Positions 10,971 through 20,923 of a stretch of 64,000 nt of DNA are shown in pieces. The translations under genes and the position numbers were made by a program. The notes under the pieces were generated by a model, which saw only the letters and a program-made list of their open reading frames with translations, did no database searches and was not told the DNA's origin. Position 1 is the first letter of the stretch, and each line of letters begins with the position of its first letter. Source of the DNA: Rostrohypoxylon terebratum (Eukaryota > Ascomycota > Sordariomycetes > Xylariales > Hypoxylaceae); NCBI GenBank assembly GCA_022497145.1, contig MU385894.1, forward strand, positions 1 through 64,000, written 5' to 3'.

Positions 10971-13206
10971 CTAGGCAGCAGCAGCAGCACCACCACCACC
11001 GGCAGCATCACCCATCATAACACCAACCCATATGCCGCCGAACCCGACCTCGGGCTCGCCCTCCTGCTGCACGTGCACGCGGCCCTTGGTGGCGAGGCTG
11101 AGGACGTGGAAGAAGGCTTGCGCGGCGGTGGCGCGGTTGGTCTCGCGGGGCGCGAGCACGTCGTCGAGGGCTACCCAGCGCCGGTTCACGTCGAAGTCCT
11201 CGTCGAGCCTGCGCTCGCCGTTGTCGTGCGCCGTCGAGCGCACGAACGAGAGGAAGTTCTTATCTTCGACGTTGAGCGTCGGCCACGGGTCTGCTGTTGC
11301 TGTCGTCTTCTGCTGCTGCTGCTGCTGTTGGGCGGCTTGGCTTGGGGAGAGGGGGTCAGGGGGAGGCTTGGCGGGGGACGAGAAGACGGAGTTGTCGGAG
11401 GGGATACCGCCCATGTCGAAGCCGAAGCCGCCGCCGTCGTCGCTGTACAGCACGGCGTTATCGTGCGTGCGGCCGCGGCCTACGAGGGGGCTCGACGGGA
11501 TGCGCCCTTGCCCTTTTTGCGCGGAGCCGCGCAGAGACGAGCCCGGCAAGTGCGAGGAGCCGCGGTTCCAGGGCATGGATAGGTGGTCTGACATGGGCTG
11601 CTGCGGGTCTCGACCGACCTCGAGGGAATCGTGGAATTGCTGCTGCCCGTCCTGGCCGAAGACGTCGTCGCTGCGGCCTAGTTGGACTTCGTTGCCCTCG
11701 AGTCGCGGCTTCACGCGGCGTCCTTGCTCGTCTTCGTTGTCGTCGATGGGCTCGGATGCGGAGCGACGCTGCCCGCGGGGTAGAACAGAGGCTTCGAGGC
11801 CGGTGAACGCGGTAAATAGCGAATCGCCCGAGAAGTCGAGGGCGAGGGGGTGCATCATGCCCGGGACGCCGACGTTCTGGCCGATGTTTCCCAGACCGAG
11901 ACCGAGTGTAAGAAGCATGGCGTTCGTTCTCGCCTTGGCCGGTCCCGTTTGGAGGGTCTTCGGACCACAGCAGTTCTTGGTGTAGTCTTGCTGCCAATGG
12001 TTCATGACAGTTCGCGAGATCTGGGTTTCCTCGTCAGCACTGATTACGCGGCGGCCTCGCTTTCGGCGAGAGTGCGCTTGCTGCCGTTGACGATCGTCAG
12101 GTAGGAAGGCCTCGTGAGTGTCTTTGGGCGCATGTGCTGGGGCCACCTCGCCTGCTAGCTGAGCACCATCCGACATGACAACATCGCCTTGATTGTCCAC
12201 AGTCGGCTCTCTGTGCTGCTCGTCGCCCGCATTGTCTGGGAAGTCGCCGCCGTTGGACGGAAAAGAAGGCATATCGAAGTCGTCTTGTGCGACATCAGGG
12301 TTTACTGAAACGACGTTACCCTCTTCGTCTACACGCACTCCCCAATCGATATTGTCACCGCCGAAGATGTCATCCTCGGGAAGCAGACGGTGTTCTTCTA
12401 CTTTTTTCTGCGCAGATGACGAGATACCTCGTAAACCGAAGGGCGATCCTGCGGGACCTGGAGAGGGCGAATTGCCGAAGTCCATTCGGATATCGAAACC
12501 TTGAGCAGGACTCTGCGAATGGTGGGAGCCTGCGAGGATGGTGCTGTCAAGAGGAGACATCTGGGAAGATGTCTTCTGAGTTGCTTGACTGTTGGCGACC
12601 AGGGTCTCGAGGTCAAACTGGGGAAGCGCCATGTCCGGGACGAAGTCGGGGTCGTTGAGGATCAGAAGGTTCTCTGGCCTATAACGAAGGTAAGTCAACC
12701 GTGACCAGATGTTTCTACTATTATCTTTCTCTCACTTACTTTGCTTGTCCCGCATCTGGATCCAGCTGGTTCTGGCCGAACTTGGTGAAGAAGAAATGCA
12801 TGTGCATCTGAATCTTCTGCAGGTCGGAAAGCATGTAGGCGCACTGCTGGCTGTAGACGCGGGATACGCCATAGAGCAGCTGGCCCTGAAGACGTAATGC
12901 CACAGGCGCGCCCGGTTCGATGATCTTTCCACAAGCCTTCTGCACATCGACTTCTTGGATGGCCTTGCGAGTCACCTTCTTTCGTGAGCCTGCGCCAGTT
13001 CCGACGGTGGCGACGAGCCTAGCGAATGTTAGCTTACGTCTGTCTATATGATACCCGTCGACTGGGATGATGCATCGGGATGAGTGTCGTAAATTACTTA
13101 CCAAATGGTAGCGACGCCATACTGGCGGCTCATCAAGACTATAGTCATATGTGAGTAATTGTTTTGTTATTTGATTTACATACTTACTTTCGTGACTATA
13201 AAACAT
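10971..13206 (-). CDS. REC8: Meiotic cohesin kleisin REC8
   Basis: Four minus-strand exons (13206-13188, 13138-13102, 13018-12740, 12678-10971) join in phase into 680 residues. The spliced N-terminus reads MFYSHEILMSRQYGVATIWL, followed by LVATVGTG, VTRKAIQEVDVQKACGK and LRLQGQLLYGVSRVYSQQC. This is the Rad21/Rec8 N-terminal domain in its Rec8 form. The middle is long, acidic and disordered with several SP/TP sites, and includes a short polyQ run encoded at 11310-11330. The C-terminus (residues about 600-670, AFFHVLSLATKGRVHVQQE) is the kleisin winged helix that binds the SMC1/SMC3 head. Rec8 replaces Rad21 in meiotic cohesin and is cleaved by separase. The protein ends in a Gly/Ala-rich tail (GGGGAAAAA). 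Divergent from the lactone oxidase gene. Confidence 0.92.
11310..11330. repeat. CAG/CTG repeat inside REC8
   Basis: Seven glutamine codons (six CAG and one CAA, read on the minus strand) form a polyQ run in the disordered linker of REC8. It may vary in length between strains. Confidence 0.85.
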
Positions 13207-13213
13207 CGCGAAA
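13207..13213 (-). promoter_or_regulatory. SCB/E2F-like element next to REC8 start
   Basis: CGCGAAA on the plus strand matches the Swi4/Swi6 cell-cycle box consensus CRCGAAA and directly abuts the REC8 ATG (TTTCGCG then ATG on the minus strand). In fission yeast rec8 is under MBF control, so the match is suggestive. A single heptamer also occurs often by chance. Confidence 0.25.
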
Positions 13214-13284
13214 CGAGCGATACGCAAGGTCTTCCGACCGCGCTGAATTAGTTGAGAGAACGACTAAACCTAGATATGATCTTA

Positions 13285-13323
13285 AATACTAGAATATCGG
13301 TATTATATCAATATTCTAGTATT
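13285..13323. repeat. Perfect 13-bp inverted repeat upstream of REC8
   Basis: Left arm 13285-13297 (AATACTAGAATAT) and right arm 13311-13323 (ATATTCTAGTATT) are exact reverse complements separated by 13 nt. The structure lies about 80 nt upstream of the REC8 start codon, so it may be in its promoter or 5' leader. It is AT-rich; function is unknown. Confidence 0.85.
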
Positions 13324-15086
13324 CAGAGCTGTATACTACTTCTCTAAGGTGTGTTCGCCAGTGGTGAAGCAGTTCCTAGGATGCGTGGTGAGGAGGGAGA
13401 GAAATGAGGGTGAATGATAAAAGTAGGAAAAGTAGGGGATAAGATCAGGAAATTCCCAAACATATTTTATTTTAGATGATGAAACATGATGTCGAGTTAG
13501 AGGAAGTTTCGTCAACGCGGAAAGTGCAGTCTGGTCGATCAGTAAGTAATATGAGCATCTGCTAGGTACTTGGCAATGTATGGGGTTTTGTGCTGTGATC
13601 TTTGTACCCCGTTCACGCTGTAACGACACCAGACTTCCGTGCAAGAAACGAACAAGTCTCATATTCGAATTTGCCTTCAAACTCGGGAGATGGCTGAGGA
13701 CCAGCATTGTATACACTGGCACCTTGTTCTTGTGCCCTATGCATCTTGCTGTCGTCTATCAGGAAGCCATGGTATAACCCAAGGCCCATTTCACTCCTTA
13801 AGTGTCTTAGGAACTCATATGCAATCTTGTTTCTTCAATTATAAGGTGCCTTTAACTAGGGGTTATGTACTAAGAGCTATATACTAGTCATTCGAATCAG
13901 TTGGCATACACATTTTAAGCTCATCAACCAACGAGGATATAGGCTTGGTATCTTACCCCTATCTTGGAGTTTCGTCATTATATAGCTTTAGTGAAGTTGG
14001 AGTAACCAAAAAAAGGGTTAAATAAGAAGAAAATTCTCTAGCAATTCAAATAGCAATCTGCTAGGCTACTTCATTTTACAAATTCCAAGGTTATATCCAA
14101 GGACATGTCTCCTGAAGCATCTGTCTAGTCCTAAGGGTTATTCTCTTCGAGTATAATCAGCAATACCAACCAGGTCCTTATACATTCAAGGTAACCTTTG
14201 TTCGAAAATTCAAGTCACTAATTTGATTGAATATCATTCAGCATATAAAATGAATAGGTAACTTGAACCTCAATACACCAAATAATAGAATAGGGGTAGT
14301 TCTACACACTAAGAGCACAAAGCAGTGAACCTTCATAGCGGAATGGCCCGAAGAGTTGATAAGAGGTACTTGAGAGCTGTCCACAATATCTTGACGTAGC
14401 TGGCTTGCACAACTACCGCTATGCACATGCACATACTACAATACCACCTATCAAAGGATCGTATCACGTTACGTGAGGTATTTTAGAAGCACATGTGGTC
14501 GAGCTAGTGGCAGGGTGGCATCGAGATCAACCAATCACACGCTCCGGTGATGACGAAGATCTCAGATATGCAAGCCAAGGCGCCACGGAAAAGAAACGTT
14601 CTAGAATGGATTAAGCGTGAACGCCCCTCCGTCCAGCCGTCCCAAAGCTTCACGCTTTTTTGGATCCATTTGGATCCATTAGTTGCCTATCCCTTAACTC
14701 CTAAGTCTGAGGTATCTTCTTTCTTTTCTTTTTTCCCTACCTAAACTTACCTCAGGAATGTAGAGCTGATGAATCCATCATGTTGACTTCTTCTTACCTT
14801 GGCCTCTCCCGCATCCAGCCGCGGTGATTGAGAAAATACTCAACCGAGGTACACCTTGACTGGTGGTTTCTAACTAATAGACCGAAAACCAAAGAGGTAA
14901 CTCGTATACCGACACCGCGGTCTGCCGGATCCACCGGTTTTGTGAAAGCAGGTGGCCGGAAAAAATAATCGTACGGTCAATATTCCGAAAGGGAGATATT
15001 ACCAGTTACCTAGTCACACCATATTTACGTTAACATAATCACCGCAAGCAATATCATACCGTGTCGTCGAGTGCAACCGAGACGAA

Positions 15087-16676
15087 ATGGATCCCCTAGT
15101 CGCAGCAGAGCTGGCCAAGCTCGCCGACGACGGCGTGCCCTTCCGCGCGAAGCAGGGCCACGTCCACAGCACTTGGGCCAAGACTTTCCTGTCGCGGCCG
15201 GAGCTGTACCTGCAGCCGGAGTCGCTCCCCGAGATCGAGAAGATCGTGCGGCTAGCCCACAAATGCCGGCGCCGCATCACGACCACCGGGTGCGGGCACT
15301 CGCCCAGCTCGCTGACGTGCACCTCCTCCTGGCTCGTCAACCTAGACAACTACAACCGCATCCTCTCCGTCGACACGGAAACCCACACCGTCGTCATGCA
15401 GTCCGGCATCCGGCTCTACGCCCTCTGCGAAGAGCTCGAGAAGCACGGCCTCGCGATGCCGAATCTGGGCAGCATAAACGAGCAGTCGATCGCCGGCGCC
15501 ATCTCGACCGGCACGCACGGCTCCAGCCTGCAGCACGGTCTGATGTCCGAGGACGTGGTGTCCCTGCGCATCACGGTCGCGGACGGCACGACGAAAACCT
15601 GCTCGCCGGACATGAACCCCTCGCTCTTCCGCGCGGCGCTCTTGTCGCTCGGGGCGCTGGGCATCATAACGGAGGTCACGTTCCGCGCGGTGCCGGAGTT
15701 CGTGCTGCGGTGGAGCCAGACGGTGGACGCGGACGCGCGCATGCTGTCGGCGTGGCGCGAGGACCTCTGGACGCACGCCGAGTTCGTGCGCGTGTGGTGG
15801 TTCCCCTACACGCGGCGCGCCGTCGTCTGGAGCGCGGCCAAGACGACGACGACGACCACCGACGCGCTCCGCGACCCGCCCGTCTCGTACTATGACCGCG
15901 CGCTCGGCTACCTCGTCTACCACAACCTGCTGTACGTGGCGCAGTGGGCGCCGCGCGTGCTGCCCTGGGTCGAGTGGTTCGTCTTCGGCATGCAGTACGG
16001 CTTCGCCAACGGCACCACCACGCGCGCCGTGCAGCCCAGCCGCAAGGCCCTGCTTATGAACTGCCTCTACTCCCAGTTCGTCAACGAGTGGGCTATCCCC
16101 CTGGCCAAGGGACCCGAGGCCCTGGCGCGGCTGGGCAGCTGGTTGAACCGCCTGTCGCCCGGGGATCCCGGGTACGTGGACCACGGGATCCCATTCTCGG
16201 CCGAGGGGCTGTACGTGCACGCTCCGGTCGAGGTGCGGGTGTCGAACACGGGGCCCTCGAACCCGAAGGCGACGAGGGAGAACACGAGGCCGTTCTTGGA
16301 TCCCACCGTCGAGGACGGCCCGACGTTGTATCTGAACGCCACGCTGTATCGGCCGTACCATACCGACCCCCCGTGTCGCGAGAGGTACTACGAGGCGTTC
16401 GAGTGGCTGATGCGGGAGCTGGGCGGCAAACCGCACTGGGCGAAGAACTTCGAGACGGACGGGCTCGAGATCGAGGGTATGTACGGCGATAACTTGACGC
16501 GGTGGCGCGAGGTCCGGGATAGCGTGGACCCGGACGGACTGTTTGTTGGGGCGTGGCATCGCCGATACGTGCTAGAGAAGGGAGCTGTGTTGCCGCTCGA
16601 AGAGGAGGCGGTGAGGGAGGAGAAGAACAAGACGGGTGGTGTGTTGTTTGAAGGCGCTGTTGGAATTGCTCGGTAG
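15087..16676 (+). CDS. ALO1: D-arabinono-1,4-lactone oxidase
   Basis: Intronless frame of 529 residues. The FAD-binding domain is clear: TTGCGHSPSSL at residues 66-76 is the GxGHSxS motif, whose His (residue 71) is the family's covalent flavin attachment site. LVNLDNYNRIL, MPNLGSINEQSIAGAISTGTHG and LGALGIITEVTFRAVPEF follow as in the VAO/ALO family. The C-terminal ALO domain has the diagnostic HWAKNF motif (about residue 451) and ends with DPDGLFVGAWHRRYVL. The enzyme oxidises D-arabinono-1,4-lactone to D-erythroascorbate, normally at the outer mitochondrial membrane. Length matches the family (about 525-560). The coding sequence is strikingly GC-rich at third positions compared with neighbouring genes, which also opens long stop-free antisense frames. 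These frames should not be read as genes. Confidence 0.95.
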   Translation: MDPLVAAELAKLADDGVPFRAKQGHVHSTWAKTFLSRPELYLQPESLPEIEKIVRLAHKCRRRITTTGCGHSPSSLTCTSSWLVNLDNYNRILSVDTETHTVVMQSGIRLYALCEELEKHGLAMPNLGSINEQSIAGAISTGTHGSSLQHGLMSEDVVSLRITVADGTTKTCSPDMNPSLFRAALLSLGALGIITEVTFRAVPEFVLRWSQTVDADARMLSAWREDLWTHAEFVRVWWFPYTRRAVVWSAAKTTTTTTDALRDPPVSYYDRALGYLVYHNLLYVAQWAPRVLPWVEWFVFGMQYGFANGTTTRAVQPSRKALLMNCLYSQFVNEWAIPLAKGPEALARLGSWLNRLSPGDPGYVDHGIPFSAEGLYVHAPVEVRVSNTGPSNPKATRENTRPFLDPTVEDGPTLYLNATLYRPYHTDPPCRERYYEAFEWLMRELGGKPHWAKNFETDGLEIEGMYGDNLTRWREVRDSVDPDGLFVGAWHRRYVLEKGAVLPLEEEAVREEKNKTGGVLFEGAVGIAR

Positions 16677-17020
16677 TGACGGGCTATATACCTATATATC
16701 GAGAGGTTGGTTTAGATTTACTATGGTCATCTCCCTTAGATGTATGTACATTGTATGTATAACATCACCGCTGGTTAGAATCGAAACTTTATAGAGTGCT
16801 TTAATTCTACAGCCTTATATTTTCCAAGTCCGGCCAGCCCCATCTTCACCCACAAGGCCAAAAAAAAAAAAAAAGAGATTGGCGTCACACAGTTAGACAG
16901 ACAAGCAAAATATTCTGAGCAGACTCATACAGCAAACTCTCTTAGCTGATAGGCTAGTGCTAAGAATCAGCCACCAAACTCTCGAAGGGCAAACAAAATA
17001 AGCAAAAAAGTGCGCCAATT
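16677..17020. other. ALO1 3' flank
   Basis: Non-coding. It includes a run of about 14 A residues at 16861-16874, which on the minus strand would be a pol III-style oligo-T stop downstream of the tRNA-like sequences to its right. No gene seen. Confidence 0.4.
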
Positions 17021-17044
17021 GTCACCTACTTGGCTGCCTCACTC

Positions 17045-17390
17045 AACTACAGCGGGTTACAATCGGAACTTGGTTCACAGATCTCGCTACCCTCACTGGT
17101 TGTAGTACCGCTTATACGACGTGCTACCCTTGAGCTACGCTTGTTGCTAGTCAACTACATTCAACAGACTTTTGGGTCTAAAACTGGTCCCCTCTGCTCG
17201 GCACGTTTTCATCCGCCTGCTTGGGACAACACACTCGTCTGGACTTCGCTCTCTGGCTTCCAGCTAGAATCGAACCATACACTTCCCGCAGGTGCATACG
17301 GCTGAGGCAGCCGGACACACCAGGTCGAGGCGGGTTTAACTCTTGCGCCTTTAGAGCCTACCCGGGCCGCCTTAACCTGTTGCGCCATAG
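17045..17390 (-). repeat. tRNA-like / SINE-like fragment (two sets of degenerate A and B boxes)
   Basis: On the minus strand, 17140-17121 reads GCGTAGCTCAAGGGTAGCAC, which fits an A box (TRGCNNARYNGG), with a weak B-box-like segment at about 17074-17060. A second set is TGGCGCAACAGG (17387-17376) with GGTTCGATTCTAGC (17276-17263), a good B box about 100 nt away. Neither set folds into a proper tRNA cloverleaf by eye: the D and anticodon stems do not pair. Best explained as decayed tRNA genes or a tRNA-derived SINE. Boundaries are approximate and no target-site duplication was found. Confidence 0.35.
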
Positions 17391-20300
17391 GTGATACTTG
17401 TCAGACTCTTTCCTTTTTATGATTTATATATCAAACTTTGGTTGTGCCGGAATTTGCCCGTCCCTGCTCTGAGTGTGGCTTATTACCTAACAGCAGGCAC
17501 CTTGATGGCATTCTATCGTAACCTTCTAAGGTACACTACCTATGCTTAGAGAAAGTGTGTTTTATTCGTATGAAATGCTACATCTTAACCACTTATCATT
17601 ATTTCCGTATTTCTGAGTCTTATTATTGTAAGATACGTGGACATCACGACCCTAGAGGATGATTTGAGATTTGAGTGTGTAAAGCAAATCTCTAGGTACC
17701 TACCTATGTACTCTTCATCGAAGCCTTGTCGGGTTATGGTGTGAAGTGATACATGCGTGTAGGCACCTCGCCGGGTCATCGTGACTTAGACGGCCCCTTA
17801 CTTCGGGAACTTACAGAACTTGGAACAAGGCTATATTACCTGTTACTTGTCACCTACCTAGTAAGTACTCAGGCCCCAGGGAGCTATGTATGTGAAGTTG
17901 AGAGGCAGTGGGGAAGACACGTACAAGTATATGAGTTGGCGTGATATCACAAACGCCACTGAAACTACTAGTTCATTATTTACGATAGCGACAGCGACAC
18001 GTCGAGATGTGATGTGACATGTATAATATATTGGAGGCAATACTATGTAATACTATGTAGTATTATGTAATATTATAACTATGTTGTATGCATCGAGACA
18101 TGGCTTAAGACATCTGCTGGCTTAAGTCTCGGTAACTCATTTCAAGTACGAGGTATACACCCAAGCAGCCAAGTTAATAAAAAGTTCCCGAAGAAACCAA
18201 CGCAGCACACCGCGAAACTGTCGAATTCCAGCAGATCGGAGAATCTGATAGGTTCCATCTTATGATTTGCTTCGCTGTGCCCCGTCCCGAATTGCTGGCG
18301 AGATTGGAATTCTAGTAGATGCAGGAACAGATGAACAAACCTAGAAACCACGTGAAAACTCGAAAAACAGGGTTGGTTCAACAACGGATAGTCAGATGAC
18401 GTTGTCAGTTGAGTGATGTGTTGCGCTAATGTGGTTGGCCGATGATGGGGTGACGGATCCTGCGGCACACGGTTCCTTACCGATCGCGGTCCGCGATGTC
18501 TGTACGAGTTTACGTATCAGAATTAATACTAGAATCTGCAAAAGAGAAAGAACATATTATATTAGAAATATCTAGTAGAAAGCCACCTATTATACCAATG
18601 CTAGGTAAGGAATCCAATACTTCTAGGTAAGCATAAGAAATGTACGTAAGTACTGGTTGCCAAGATTGCGTCTGGAAGTAAATACTGCTGTAAATGGCTC
18701 TTGAAACGCTTCGGGCACGAGCACATGGGCGCGGGATGCAACCCGCTTAATGCCGCGTGCTTTTCCTGCAGAATGGTTGGAACAGACGATTTTGTCGATT
18801 TTGTCCAAGTAAAGCAAGGCGAACTTGTGAGTTGCTGACACCGAAAAACGAGCGTTACCTGTTGGCGTAGCACTCGATGCACAATGTACCGTTTGCACAC
18901 TTGAGACCTGCAGGCTAGCGGGCTGCGATTCCTATCGTGATGATCGTTGGTGATCGTGGTGCCTGAATTATAAAAATTGATTGAGTGCAGCGGGCTACCA
19001 CCCCCGACGTTTCGTCTGACTGCACGGCTGATTGGGCGGAAAAGGAGCCCAACGGCGAACGGGGGCTAAATACAGTGATGGAATGCATCGAGCCTTGTCC
19101 CGTAAGTGAATTCAGGGTGATTTCAGGATGCATTGCAGGTTCAAGTAAAAATAATCTACCTATCGAGAGCCGAGAGGACTGTCTTGCACCACAGGCGGGG
19201 CAGCGATGAAGCTTCTCGTGGAAACAGATTAGCACTTCAGGCGAAAAGCACAGACGGGTCTTGAAGATCAGGTGGGATAAGGAATGCATCATGTCTAAGC
19301 TAGAATCATGCGTTCGGTAATAGTAGAGCCTCGATCTAAAAGGGCTCGAATCACTTGGAGGATGAAAAAACTACCTACCTAATAGGACTAGGTAGTAGGT
19401 AGGTATTGGACAACAGCCCGACCCCGGAAAAGTCGTGTGAAGTTGTATCGCAAACTTTTGACAAGTACCGGTACATCGTCTTCCGCCTCCTGTAGATCGG
19501 CCGCGATAGCTTACTGTTAGCGCACACGCACGTAAAAAGAAGCGAGACAATGAGATAATAAGGTGCCGTATTAGAGGAAGAGGAATTTTGCTGCCCCTCA
19601 CTTGGAGTCGTATTTGTGAATCCATGTTTGATTGACGACCGAGGTGAACTGTGTACCTAGTAGGTAAGAAGCGAAGGGATTGACTGGGGATTGACTGGCA
19701 TACTGGGCAGCTGGGAAACACGAAGTGAGGAGCAGTATCGGACGAGAGTCAAGTCAATCTGATCTGTAAGCGCTGTGCAGTGTGCAATGTGCAGACTCCA
19801 GAGGGGAGAGACAGGGATGGGATACGACGGACAATCCCAGAGATCTCTCGAATCCGAGGCGCAGCTGCATTCGGCGAGAAGCTCTAAGCCAACCGTAGAC
19901 AACGTGAATGAGGGGGGGGTCGATTAGCTCTATTTAGCTCTCTTGGATGGACCTGACGGGACCTGGAAGGGGATCCGCCCAGGCGGGAAGAGAGAGATTA
20001 TCAGGCTTTTTTAAACCCTCTCTGTCTCTTCTGTTCTGCCTCTTCCCTTTTGGTCAGGGGTACGGTACTGGCTGATTGGTGACTGCTACAATGCTACTGA
20101 CTGGGCATTGGAAAATTGAGAGGGGCTCTGGGGCTCTGGGGGCTTGTCCTCTAAAACCCGGGTCAATGCTGAGTCAGTGAAACTCCGTGTATCTGTTGGA
20201 AAGATTTTTTAAAACTAGTACTAGTACAGTATACTAATAGGTATAGTACGACTAAGAAGATCGCTAAGATATTCAGGAGTATGATGACATATTGTACATA

Positions 20301-20758
20301 AGTTGTCGATTCCTAGTAAATTTATTAGCAATAGTAGCAATAAAACAGTGGGTTTTCAATCCATCTTAACTGTGTAGTCCGCGTAGTCCGTGTAGTCCAA
20401 GGATATGTTATGCGACAGCCGCATTAGGCATTTTATGGTGGATAAATACGGCGAATCTCAACTTCGGGTGAAAACGAAACGACCGTTAGGATGACGCTCA
20501 TGACGATGACGACGATGGAATGAAACAAGTGGATGTAGACAAGGCAAGGTAGCAAGGTAGGGTCTTACATAGTAGTTTCGGGACTAGTACTTAAGTCTTA
20601 TGTACTAGTCAAATCCAAGCGATACGATGCGATGCTGGAGGAGAATGAAGAAAAAAAGGAAGAATTGGGAATAGTGACATTGTAGTACGTAGCAGACATT
20701 GAGTCGGTTTTGTCATACTACTAGGTAGTACTTACCTACTAAGTAGGTACCTCTTGTA
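17391..20758. other. Gene-free intergenic stretch
   Basis: No supported gene on either strand. Short open frames (for example minus-strand frames near 18142-18468, 18601-18900 and 18915-19292) lack domains and overlap each other. Around 19370-19405 a TACCTACC / GGTAGGTA inverted arrangement occurs, one of many copies of the CCTAGG/TACCTA-type motifs in this window. The region 19900-20200 is rich in simple GA/CT runs. Confidence 0.45.
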
Positions 20759-20921
20759 TCTCCCGAAGTGCCAACTGACAGCAGATACAAGATAGACCCA
20801 GTGAATCTATGATCTGATTGGCTAAGGAAAGCATGTACCTTCTTTCTTGGATTCTAATTGGGCGCATCTTTTAGTATTTCTATGGGTTTATGTACCTGCT
20901 GTTAGTTGGCACTTCGGGAGA
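20759..20921. mobile_element. MITE, Tc1/mariner-like, 163 bp, 26-bp terminal inverted repeats, TA target duplication
   Basis: The left terminus 20759-20784 (beginning TCTCCCGAAGTGCCAACTGA) and the right terminus 20896-20921 are reverse complements at 25 of 26 positions. They are separated by 111 nt with no coding capacity. TA dinucleotides flank the element on both sides (20757-20758 and 20922-20923), as expected for the TA target duplication of Tc1/mariner-superfamily transposons. Short size, long terminal repeats and lack of a transposase define a non-autonomous MITE. The near-perfect termini suggest a fairly recent copy. Confidence 0.85.
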
Positions 20922-20923
20922 TA

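Larger units (their letters stand above)
13207..15086. other. Divergent promoter region between REC8 and ALO1
   Basis: No gene is supported. Small open frames near 13336-13722 and 13580-13887 overlap each other on opposite strands and lack domains. Directly upstream of REC8 lie the SCB-like heptamer CGCGAAA (13207-13213) and a perfect inverted repeat (13285-13323). Near 14700 a pyrimidine-rich tract occurs, and the stretch 14940-15086 should be the ALO1 promoter. Confidence 0.5.

Noticed and set aside
11032..11985. 317-codon frame antisense to REC8
   Set aside because: Cys/Ser/Arg-rich low-complexity shadow of the REC8 disordered linker.
15342..16559. 405-codon stop-free frame antisense to ALO1
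   Set aside because: It is Arg/Val/His-rich and fully overlaps the lactone oxidase. It results from high GC at third positions and has no domain.
17263..17390. Functional tRNA gene
   Set aside because: A and B boxes are present but too far apart, and the D, anticodon and acceptor stems do not pair, so only a tRNA-like or SINE-like fragment is claimed.
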